5,257 nt of DNA from Acidobacteriota bacterium (GTDB lineage: Bacteria; Acidobacteriota; Vicinamibacteria; Vicinamibacterales; UBA823): positions 62,566 to 67,822 of the forward strand of contig PAWT01000014.1 in the NCBI GenBank assembly GCA_002714165.1, in the 5' to 3' direction. Below the pieces are notes generated by a model. The model saw nothing but the letters and a program-made list of their open reading frames with translations, had not been told where the DNA came from and searched no databases. Each line of letters starts with the position of its first letter. Position 1 is the first letter of the stretch. Below are positions 1 through 5,257 of the stretch, piece after piece. The position numbers and the translations under genes are program-made.

Positions 1-134
1 TGCGATACTCTACCGTTGACGAAGCGCGGGAGAGTTCGAAGCAGCTCATTCAGGAGAGCGCTAGGATTACCCGGGTAATGATTGTTGCCGATGAACACCC
101 ACCGCGATTCGTTGAATGGATCGAACGGTCGTAA
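1..134 (+). CDS. 3' end of an unidentified gene (partial, 43 codons visible)
   Basis: The frame whose codons begin at base 3 stays open from the left edge to a TAA at 132-134. It encodes 43 residues, beginning RYSTVDEARESSKQ and ending PRFVEWIERS. The composition is that of a soluble protein: a charged amphipathic helix, then a short hydrophobic strand (VMIVA) and a Pro-rich turn leading into a final helix. A strong intrinsic terminator lies immediately on the stop codon, which is what the end of a real transcription unit would look like. I do not recognise the family from this tail, and the N-terminal part lies outside the window. The gene appears transcriptionally separate from the transporter operon that follows. 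Confidence 0.6.
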   Translation, partial: RYSTVDEARESSKQLIQESARITRVMIVADEHPPRFVEWIERS

Positions 135-171
135 CCGGTCGTCCTGACCGTTCGGCTTTTTACTATTTTTT
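122..171 (+). terminator. Intrinsic (Rho-independent) terminator with the stop codon in its loop
   Basis: A perfect 9-bp inverted repeat, CGAACGGTC at 122-130 and GACCGTTCG at 146-154, encloses a 15-nt loop. It is followed by GC and two T-runs, five T at 157-161 and six T at 166-171. The left arm is coding sequence of the preceding gene, and its TAA stop (132-134) sits in the loop. A ribosome completing translation could therefore cover the left arm and influence folding. The polarity of the T-tract assigns it to the plus strand. Confidence 0.85.
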
Positions 172-176
172 AGAGA

Positions 177-204
177 CGCCGCCGTCGGGTCCTTCGACGT
201 GGCG
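177..204 (+). other. Small leader hairpin upstream of the ABC ATPase gene
   Basis: CGTCG at 183-187 pairs with CGACG at 195-199 across a 7-nt loop, and CGCC at 177-180 can pair with GGCG at 201-204 across a small internal loop. It has no T-tract, so it is not a terminator. It lies about 75 bases before the ATPase start and may be a 5'-UTR structure or a dyad operator, or it may be chance in GC-rich sequence. The rest of 172-280 holds no gene and no convincing -35/-10 pair. Confidence 0.25.
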
Positions 205-280
205 CCCGGTCCCGAAAACCGATTTCTACCAACCAGCTGCGTATCTTGGCTCAGGCCCAGTCGTATTGTAGTGAGCGCCG

Positions 281-1051
281 ATGATTGAACTTCAAGCTCT
301 GACGAAACGTTATGGTGAGCACGTCGTGGTTAATCGTCTCTCGCTTCGGGCTAATCGGGGCGAGGTGGTTGTGCTGTTGGGGACCTCGGGATGTGGCAAG
401 ACTACGACGCTGAAGATGATCAACCGGCTGGTAGAGCCATCCGACGGTTTGGTGCGGATTGATGGAGCCGATATCGCTGCTCTGCCGGCACACGAGTTGA
501 GACGGCACATTGGCTACGTGTTTCAGGGGGTCGGTTTGTTTCCCCACATGACCGTCTTTGAGAACATCAGTGTAACGCCGACGCTGCTCGGTTGGACGGC
601 TGGGCGCATGCGACGTCGCGTGGACGAACTTCTGGACTTGGTCGAGCTGGACCCTGCGGTGATGCGCGATCGCCGGCCGAGCGAGCTCTCCGGCGGTCAG
701 CAGCAGCGGGTTGGGGTCGCTCGTGCGCTGGCATCCGAGCCAAACGTGATGCTTCTGGATGAACCGTTCGGAGCTCTTGACCCACTGACGCGTGAGCAAC
801 TGCAGCAATCCTTTGCACGCATCCGAACGGAGCTTAGCATGACCGCGATCTTTGTCACCCACGACTTGGTAGAAGCGTTGTTCTTGGGCGATCGGATTGT
901 GGTGATGCGAGATGGCTGTTTGGTGCAAGTAGGCACGCCGCGCGAGCTGATGGTGAATCCTGTCGATGAATTCGTCGAGCGGATGTTCGGCACTCCGAAA
1001 CGAGAAGCACAAATGCTCAACGACTTGCTCGGCCCTGGAGAGCAACCGTGA
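281..1051 (+). CDS. ABC transporter ATP-binding protein, osmoprotectant (glycine betaine/choline/carnitine) type
   Basis: This cytoplasmic ATPase (256 aa) should power import of quaternary ammonium compatible solutes. Visible motifs in order: A-loop aromatic Y11; Walker A GTSGCGKT at 34-41; Q-loop Q82 in YVFQGVGLFPHMTV; ABC signature LSGGQQQR at 136-143; Walker B VMLLDEPF at 156-163 with catalytic E161; D-loop GALD at 164-167; H-loop H194 in VTHD. The wording around the Q-loop and TPRELMVNP near the C-terminus resemble the OpuCA/OpuBA/ProV branch. It ends soon after the catalytic core and so lacks the C-terminal CBS pair used by OpuA/OpuC-type ATPases to sense ionic strength. The ATG at 281 is chosen because MIELQALTKRYG is the usual start of such proteins; the upstream Shine-Dalgarno is weak (GTGAG, 271-275). 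It overlaps the next gene by 4 bases, and that gene supplies the permease and binding domain, which fixes the substrate class. Confidence 0.93.
   Translation: MIELQALTKRYGEHVVVNRLSLRANRGEVVVLLGTSGCGKTTTLKMINRLVEPSDGLVRIDGADIAALPAHELRRHIGYVFQGVGLFPHMTVFENISVTPTLLGWTAGRMRRRVDELLDLVELDPAVMRDRRPSELSGGQQQRVGVARALASEPNVMLLDEPFGALDPLTREQLQQSFARIRTELSMTAIFVTHDLVEALFLGDRIVVMRDGCLVQVGTPRELMVNPVDEFVERMFGTPKREAQMLNDLLGPGEQP
1037..1040 (+). promoter_or_regulatory. Ribosome binding site supporting the GTG start at 1048
   Basis: GGAG lies 7 bases before the GTG at 1048-1050, inside the last codons of the ATPase gene. The start and stop overlap as GTGA (1048-1051), indicating translational coupling. This decides the unusual GTG start; there is no better in-frame start nearby, and the encoded N-terminus leads directly into the first membrane helix. 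Confidence 0.7.
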
Positions 1052-2589
1052 GTGAGCAGCTGGCGTTGCTGCCAGCCTACCTGACCGGGCACGTTCAGTT
1101 AACCCTCGTAGCGTTACTCCTTGGGACCGTTATCAGTGTTCCGGTGGGAATTGTGGCGACACGTATCCGGTGGGTGGAGCAGGTCGTCCTTGGAGCGGCA
1201 GGGATTGTTCAAACGGTGCCGAGCTTGGCGCTGCTCGCCATGATGGTACCAGTACTCGCGGCGATTCAGGTCCAGAGTATCGGGTATCTACCGGCGATTA
1301 TCGGCCTGACGCTTTATAGCACCCTCCCGATTCTGCGGAACACGGTCATCGGCATCGCCGGGGTTGACCCGGCGTATACCGAAGCCGCGAAAGGCGTCGG
1401 GATGACCCAAAATCAGCAGTTGTGGCGAGTTGAGTTGCCGCTCGCGATGCCGGTTATTGTGGGCGGTCTCAGAACCTCGACCGTCTGGGTTGTCGGCATG
1501 GCGACGCTTTCGACACCGGTCGGGGCGACGAGTCTTGGCAACTACATCTTCTCCGGCCTCCAGACTAGGAATTACACTGCGGTCATGGTGGGTTCCGTCG
1601 CAGCGGCCCTGCTCGCGCAGTTACTCGATGGGCTCGTCCGCGTGCTTGAGGAAGGTGTGCGATTCCGCCGACGCGGGCTAATTGCTGCTGCACTCGGCGT
1701 GTTATCCGCCCTGTATTTGTTTGCCGGCGTGACACTTGCACGCCAATTCGTCGGCGAGGATGAATCTGAGCGGATTGTTATTGGCAGCAAACCGTACACG
1801 GAACAGTACATTCTGTCTGAAATTATCTCTGGTCAAGTCACTGCTGACACGGGTCTTAACGCGAGGGTTCTCCAGTCACTTGGTTCGACCGTAGCGTTCG
1901 ACGCTTTACGGTCGGGTGACTTGGATGTTTACGTTGACTACTCGGGCACGATTTGGGCTACGATTCTGCGCCGCGAGGCAAACACTGAGAATCGGGGTCA
2001 AATCCTCGACGAAGTTGAGCGCTTGCTTACTAAGGACTACGGCGTTCACGTGGTCGGAGCCCTTGGCTTTGAGAACACGTACGCGTTAGCGATGCGTTCT
2101 GCGGACGTACAGGAGCTCCGGCTGAAGCGGATTAGCGATCTGGTGCCCCATGCGTCGCGTCTGGTCTTCGGGAGTGATTACGAGTTCTTCGGGCGGCCAG
2201 AATGGGTGTCGCTCCAAGCGCGCTACGGGCTGTCGTTCGATAGGGAAGTCACGATGGACCCTGCGCTTATGTATCAGGCGGTGGCTCAACAGGATGTGGA
2301 TGTGATCACCGCTTTTTCGACCGATGGCAGAATCGCAGCGTTAGGTCTAACAACACTTGAAGACGACCGGAACGTGATGCCGCCCTACGACGCAGTGATT
2401 CTTGTGAGTGACCGCTTGGTGCGTGACCAGCCTCATGTCGTTGCTGCACTGGGGGGACTTGTTGGCGCGATTGACGTCGACTTGATGCGAGCGATGAATC
2501 TGGCAGTCGATGAGGGTGGGCGGACTCCGAGGTCTGTTGCGGAGGAGTTTCTGACGGGGAGAGCCGCGACAGACGCCCACAGCCGCTGA
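1048..2589 (+). CDS. Fused permease/substrate-binding protein of an osmoprotectant ABC importer (OpuF/BusAB-like architecture)
   Basis: A 513-aa hybrid: residues about 1-205 form the membrane domain, and about 241-505 form an OpuAC-family binding domain. Hydrophobic helices lie near 15-37, 46-72, 78-97, 134-158 and 177-197. A further one at 210-232 carries the chain to the outer face, where the binding domain is tethered. The EAA coupling loop that docks on the ATPase is visible: EAAKGVG at 112-118, then LP at 130-131. The binding domain opens with IVIGSKPYTEQY. Residue spacing matches, from memory, the ligand site of Archaeoglobus ProX: K248, Y298 and T301 (DYSGT), Y345 (NTYAL), E379 and R383, F423 (AFSTDG), Y447 (PPYD). 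Y298, Y345, F423 and Y447 would form the aromatic cage for a trimethylammonium group, and K248, T301 and R383 would hold a carboxylate. The likely substrate is glycine betaine or a relative; choline or carnitine cannot be excluded. With the ATPase this completes an importer in two genes. Confidence 0.92.
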   Translation: MSEQLALLPAYLTGHVQLTLVALLLGTVISVPVGIVATRIRWVEQVVLGAAGIVQTVPSLALLAMMVPVLAAIQVQSIGYLPAIIGLTLYSTLPILRNTVIGIAGVDPAYTEAAKGVGMTQNQQLWRVELPLAMPVIVGGLRTSTVWVVGMATLSTPVGATSLGNYIFSGLQTRNYTAVMVGSVAAALLAQLLDGLVRVLEEGVRFRRRGLIAAALGVLSALYLFAGVTLARQFVGEDESERIVIGSKPYTEQYILSEIISGQVTADTGLNARVLQSLGSTVAFDALRSGDLDVYVDYSGTIWATILRREANTENRGQILDEVERLLTKDYGVHVVGALGFENTYALAMRSADVQELRLKRISDLVPHASRLVFGSDYEFFGRPEWVSLQARYGLSFDREVTMDPALMYQAVAQQDVDVITAFSTDGRIAALGLTTLEDDRNVMPPYDAVILVSDRLVRDQPHVVAALGGLVGAIDVDLMRAMNLAVDEGGRTPRSVAEEFLTGRAATDAHSR

Positions 2590-2630
2590 TTGAGGATAAG
2601 CGCTGCTGGCGTCTGTCGTGTCTTTAGCTT
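2565..2630 (+). terminator. Probable terminator of the osmoprotectant transporter operon
   Basis: A perfect 10-bp inverted repeat, GACAGACGCC at 2568-2577 and GGCGTCTGTC at 2608-2617, can be extended outward by C-G, G-U and C-G pairs to 2565 and 2620. An inner stem of about 7 bp with one bulge (2580-2587 with 2599-2605) adds length, and the transporter TGA (2587-2589) lies within it. It is followed by TCTTTAGCTT, a weak T-tract, on the plus strand only. It separates two convergent genes. Strong pairing supports a terminator, but the poor T-run makes efficiency uncertain; on the minus strand no T-run follows. Confidence 0.6.
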
Positions 2631-4293
2631 ACTGTTCTTCAGCCTGTTCTAGGTAGCGGTGAGCTTCGTTGAGAGCACGTTCTTGGCCGGCACTTCCAGC
2701 CCAAATGGTCTCCAGCTCCGCGTAGCGTGACCGAGCAGTTTTGGCATCCCCGCTCCCAGCGGCCGCACGGGCTGACCCCAATAAGGATAGCGGGCGGTGG
2801 GGAGTTCTCAGTAGCGCTTTTGCGAACTGCTCGGTTGCTTCGCCTGGACGATTCAGCTCGAGCAGTAATTCACCGTAGAGTTCGTGCGACGGCTTGATTG
2901 GTCCGTCGGTCGGAGACTCGCCTGGAGGACCAGAAGGTGCGACCATCGTCTCCTCGATGGACGCTGCTTTGGCTAGCGATTCGATCGCGCTGTCATGGTT
3001 GCCCTGCGCGAAATGGACCATCCCTTCAACCTCGTTCAGGATCACGGCGATCTGCGTCACGCTCTGATTGTCGTCGCCCATATTGGAAAGATAATCGTGG
3101 AGCTCACGTAACCCACGCAAAGCGAGTTGGGCTTCAGTAATGTCGTTGAGGTGCGCCGCGCTGAGCCCAGCAGCCAGTAGGACGGCTCCCGCCTCGTGGC
3201 TGCGAACTTCCGAAGGGTCCTCTGTAATTCGATCGACGAGTTCGGCTAAACCAGGATTCCTGCGCCACTGCCGTGTGGCGATCGTATAACGGGCATCCAT
3301 GATCGCGTAAGTGCTACGGACCCGACGCCCATCCTCGCGCTCTGCAATTGGCCGGATCAGGGCGAGCGTCTCAGTCGCTTTATCGCGAAGCCCTTGCTGA
3401 AGGTAGGCATACTGTAACCAGTAGAGCGCGTGGTACGAATAGCGTGTTGGAGGTTCACCTCTAGCGTCGACCCGAGCAACCGAGGCGTCCCATGAAGCCT
3501 TGTTCGAACGAGCCAGGTAGTCCCACATTCCTTGTTGCACAAAGATGTGTGACGGCATGTGCAGCGCGTGCACCGCTGCCGGAGCTATGTCGGCGTATGT
3601 TAATGCTGCGTGGAGGCCGATCGGTGAGTGAATCGGGTCATCATAAGCGTGGATAGTGTAGTGGGCCGCACCGGGATGATTTTCGTTCTGCCGGAGGACG
3701 GACTGTGCGATAGCGCCGGCCTGCATGTCCTGCCGGATACTACCTTCACCGCGTCGAACCGACCGCATTAGTGAGAGTGCGTAGAACGTTGCCGCTTCGA
3801 AGTCATCGGGGTAGTTCTGGTGCATTTGCCCCATCGCCTCAGAGTAAGCGAGGGCTCGCTCCTGAGCGTCACCAGGACCGTAGAGCGCCTCAACGGCCGC
3901 TAGGTAATCCTTTTCTCTCGCTGTCGGAGCTTTAGCGGCCCGCTCCTCGCGTGTCTCGGCCAACCGCGATAGAACCTCACGTGCAGCCGCGAGATTCTGG
4001 CCGGCCGGAAAATGGTGTCCCGTCGTATGACTGAGCGCCTGGCCCCAGTAGGCCATTGCGAAATCAGGCTCAATCTGCTGGGCTGCTTGAAAGGCTTCGG
4101 CCGCGTCCTCCCACTCGAAGCTGTGAAGCATCATTGCGCCTTTAAGGAAATGCTCTTTGGCTTCGGCCGATGTTACTGATACAGGGAAGTCGATAGTACC
4201 GAAGGTGGTGGTCTGTTGGGCTTCGGTGAACCCAGCGATCCCTAGCGACAGGAGGCCGGCGACCAGAAAAGTCCATACCGTTCGTCTTGACAT
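2629..4293 (-). CDS. Exported TPR-repeat protein with a histidine-rich core, function unknown
   Basis: A 554-aa protein with a Sec signal peptide: SRR, then a hydrophobic stretch at about 7-20, with a probable signal peptidase I cut after TEA (23-25). It should be periplasmic or secreted, and it contains no cysteine. TPR-like helix pairs are visible at about 43-76 (HFLKGAMMLHSFEWEDAAEA, then AQQIEPDFAMAYWG), 287-319, 416-448, 469-502 and 502-531. The central part is not typical TPR. It carries NHPGAAHYTIHAYDDP (205-220), H222 and H228, and VHALHMPSHIF (241-251), and an earlier SHTTGHH lies at 88-94. I recall this His-rich signature from a family of uncharacterised exported TPR proteins in Acidobacteriota and related bacteria, but no function is known to me. 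TPRs suggest protein binding, and the His cluster could bind metal; both are inference. The start is supported by AGGAG nine bases upstream. It is monocistronic here, convergent with the osmolyte operon and divergent from the sugar-binding gene. Confidence 0.9.
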   Translation of the reverse strand: MSRRTVWTFLVAGLLSLGIAGFTEAQQTTTFGTIDFPVSVTSAEAKEHFLKGAMMLHSFEWEDAAEAFQAAQQIEPDFAMAYWGQALSHTTGHHFPAGQNLAAAREVLSRLAETREERAAKAPTAREKDYLAAVEALYGPGDAQERALAYSEAMGQMHQNYPDDFEAATFYALSLMRSVRRGEGSIRQDMQAGAIAQSVLRQNENHPGAAHYTIHAYDDPIHSPIGLHAALTYADIAPAAVHALHMPSHIFVQQGMWDYLARSNKASWDASVARVDARGEPPTRYSYHALYWLQYAYLQQGLRDKATETLALIRPIAEREDGRRVRSTYAIMDARYTIATRQWRRNPGLAELVDRITEDPSEVRSHEAGAVLLAAGLSAAHLNDITEAQLALRGLRELHDYLSNMGDDNQSVTQIAVILNEVEGMVHFAQGNHDSAIESLAKAASIEETMVAPSGPPGESPTDGPIKPSHELYGELLLELNRPGEATEQFAKALLRTPHRPLSLLGSARAAAGSGDAKTARSRYAELETIWAGSAGQERALNEAHRYLEQAEEQ

Positions 4294-4302
4294 AGTCTGT
4301 GA

Positions 4303-4307
4303 CTCCT
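4303..4307 (-). promoter_or_regulatory. Shine-Dalgarno of the TPR protein gene
   Basis: The minus strand reads AGGAG here, nine bases before the ATG at 4293-4291. It is the clearest ribosome binding site in the window, and it selects this start, which also gives a complete signal peptide. Confidence 0.75.
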
Positions 4308-4320
4308 AGGCTGAACCACG

Positions 4321-4363
4321 GTGTTAGCGTACCTTCGGCTAACAGGTTGCTCCAGTCTAACAC
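4321..4363. repeat. Overlapping inverted and direct repeats in the divergent intergenic region
   Basis: GTGTTAG at 4321-4327 is a perfect inverted match to CTAACAC at 4357-4363. Its core GTTAGC (4323-4328) is also inverted to GCTAAC at 4338-4343, so CTAACA occurs twice in direct orientation 18 bp apart (4339-4344 and 4357-4362). The motifs lie 30-70 bases upstream of the TPR protein start. They could be an operator for a dimeric regulator or alternative 5'-UTR hairpins of the minus-strand transcript. No regulator gene is visible, and short repeats can be chance. I find no convincing sigma-70 promoter in 4294-4451. The best plus-strand candidate, TTGCGA (4399-4404) and TAAGCT (4422-4427) with a 17-bp spacer, is weak. 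Confidence 0.35.
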
Positions 4364-4440
4364 GGACCATGACCTTCTTGAGAGACGTGACGGCCTGTTT
4401 GCGAGGTTGGTCTTCGGGGATTAAGCTACAGTGATGCGAC

Positions 4441-4445
4441 GAGGG
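4441..4445 (+). promoter_or_regulatory. Shine-Dalgarno supporting the ATG at 4452
   Basis: GAGGG sits six bases before the ATG at 4452-4454. It is too close (3 bases) to the alternative GTG at 4449, and it lies downstream of the alternative ATG at 4434, which has no purine-rich site of its own. It therefore favours the 4452 start for the sugar-binding lipoprotein. Confidence 0.55.
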
Positions 4446-4451
4446 TATGTG

Positions 4452-5257
4452 ATGAATCGGTTGGGTTGTTTGGGGATGCTGTTGGGGACACTTTTACCGG
4501 TGTTCGCGTGCGGGAGCGGTGGTCCCGAAACAAGTGGCGGCGACGAGGTTGATCAGTTGCGGATCGCGGTCGTACCGAAAAGTACGACTCACGATTTTTA
4601 TAAAGCGGTCCACGTAGGTGCACTGAGGGCCGAAAAGGAATTCGGTGTTGAGGTGATCTTCCGTGGTCCAGAGCGTGAGGATAGCCGGGACCAACAGATC
4701 TCGCTTGTGCAGAACTTAATTAGCAGCGGTGTCGACGCGATTGTACTAGCGCCGCTTGACCAGCATGCTCTCGTACCTTCCGTACGCCTAGCCACGCAAG
4801 CTGGAATTCCTGTCGTGGTTTTCGATTCTGGACTCGCCGCTGAAGCCGGTACTGATTACATTAGCTTTGTGTCGAGCCCCAATGTTGAGGGTGGCCGGAT
4901 TGCCGGAAAACGCATGGGGGACCTCCTTGGAGGACAAGGACAGGTGCTTCTGTTACGGCACGCTGAAGGGTCCTCGAGTACCATGCGGCGTGAGGAAGGG
5001 TTTGTCGAGGCCCTGTCTGCCTTTACCGGTATCGAGTTGATTGATCCGAAGCGGTATGCAGGTGTCACGACGGCCACTGCACAGATCGCCTCGGAGAGTC
5101 TCCTGACGACCTACGATTACGTTGACGGTGTTTTTTGTGCGAACGAGTCGTGCACATTCGGCCTGCTACTGGCGCTTCGCAGCCGGGGCTTGGTTGGGGA
5201 TATACGGTTGGTTGGGTTCGATGCTAATGAGAGACTCGTGGCTGCGCTGGAGCAGGG
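4452..5257 (+). CDS. RbsB-like sugar ABC transporter substrate-binding lipoprotein (3' end beyond the window)
   Basis: An open frame runs from 4452 to the right edge (268 codons plus two bases). An in-frame TAA at 4422-4424 limits the start to GTG4431, ATG4434, GTG4449 or ATG4452; the last has the best ribosome site. The N-terminus is a lipoprotein signal with hydrophobic residues 4-19 and a lipobox VFAC ending at C20, followed by a Gly/Ser-rich linker. The mature part fits the Peripla_BP_4 family (type I fold, ribose-like): LRIAVVPKSTTHDFY at 36-50, GVDAIVLAPLD at 93-103, IPVVVFDSG at 119-127, R179 in MRREEGF, CANE at 229-232, and LVGFDAN at 253-259. By position F49, Y50, D125, R179, N231 and D257 resemble RbsB sugar contacts; S126 stands where RbsB has Arg, so the sugar may not be ribose. 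Its ATPase and permease genes are expected downstream. It is missing roughly the last 40-50 residues of a typical family member. Confidence 0.88.
   Translation, partial: MNRLGCLGMLLGTLLPVFACGSGGPETSGGDEVDQLRIAVVPKSTTHDFYKAVHVGALRAEKEFGVEVIFRGPEREDSRDQQISLVQNLISSGVDAIVLAPLDQHALVPSVRLATQAGIPVVVFDSGLAAEAGTDYISFVSSPNVEGGRIAGKRMGDLLGGQGQVLLLRHAEGSSSTMRREEGFVEALSAFTGIELIDPKRYAGVTTATAQIASESLLTTYDYVDGVFCANESCTFGLLLALRSRGLVGDIRLVGFDANERLVAALEQ

Noticed and set aside
251..1045. A 264-codon open frame on the minus strand opposite the ABC ATPase gene
   Set aside because: It mirrors the codon structure of a gene with every ABC motif in place, its product is rich in His, Gln and Arg without any recognisable domain, and it has no neighbours in its orientation. 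It is an antisense shadow.
697..1092. A 131-codon minus-strand open frame crossing the ATPase/permease junction
   Set aside because: It lies entirely opposite two well-supported, overlapping genes, and its Ser/Arg/Thr-rich product has no family features.
2898..3140. An 80-codon plus-strand open frame inside the TPR gene
   Set aside because: It is Arg/Ser/Pro-rich, typical of antisense reading of a GC-rich gene, and nothing about it suggests a gene.
4399..4427. Possible sigma-70 promoter TTGCGA - 17 bp - TAAGCT before the sugar-binding gene
   Set aside because: The -10 box matches the consensus at only three of six positions, and the predicted start would fall almost at the alternative ATG at 4434. 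I mention it only as the best of poor candidates.
4494..5077. Several minus-strand open frames of 65-73 codons opposite the last gene
   Set aside because: They mutually overlap, have low-complexity Arg/Pro/Ser-rich products, and lie opposite a clear periplasmic binding protein frame.
1..5257. Defence system, mobile element, CRISPR or phage module
   Set aside because: No transposase, integrase, nuclease or toxin-like protein, no terminal inverted repeats and no spaced direct repeat array were seen. All large frames are transporter or TPR proteins.

Overview
The window looks like ordinary chromosomal sequence from a Gram-negative-type bacterium with a moderately high G+C content. I infer this from the Sec signal peptide on a soluble exported TPR protein and the lipobox on a sugar-binding protein. 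The exported TPR/His-motif family on the minus strand recalls, from memory, proteins common in Acidobacteriota (Vicinamibacter-like) and related metagenomic lineages. That placement is a weak inference; no rRNA or other taxonomic marker is present. There are no tRNAs, CRISPR arrays, insertion sequences or phage genes.

Layout. Bases 1-134 hold the last 43 codons of an unidentified plus-strand gene, closed by a strong intrinsic terminator (122-171) whose hairpin contains the stop codon. After a gene-free leader (172-280, with a small hairpin) comes a two-gene plus-strand operon. The first gene (281-1051) is an ABC ATPase of the glycine betaine/choline/carnitine (OpuC/OpuF/ProV) type. The second (1048-2589) overlaps it by 4 bases and encodes one polypeptide joining the membrane permease to the extracytoplasmic substrate-binding domain. 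Together they make a complete osmoprotectant importer in two genes. The binding domain keeps a recognisable aromatic cage and carboxylate-binding residues. A long hairpin over the end of the second gene (2565-2620) probably ends this operon.

Convergent to it, on the minus strand (4293 down to 2629), is a 554-residue exported TPR-repeat protein of unknown function with a histidine-rich central segment. The 158-bp divergent intergenic region (4294-4451) carries overlapping inverted and direct repeats but no convincing promoter. The last gene (start 4452, plus strand, running off the window) is an RbsB-like lipoprotein, the binding component of a sugar ABC importer whose ATPase and permease presumably lie beyond the right edge.

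The two transporters and the TPR protein do not form an obvious joint system. I see no convincing undescribed system. The points most worth a second look are the fused permease/binding protein and the conserved-looking His cluster of the TPR protein.
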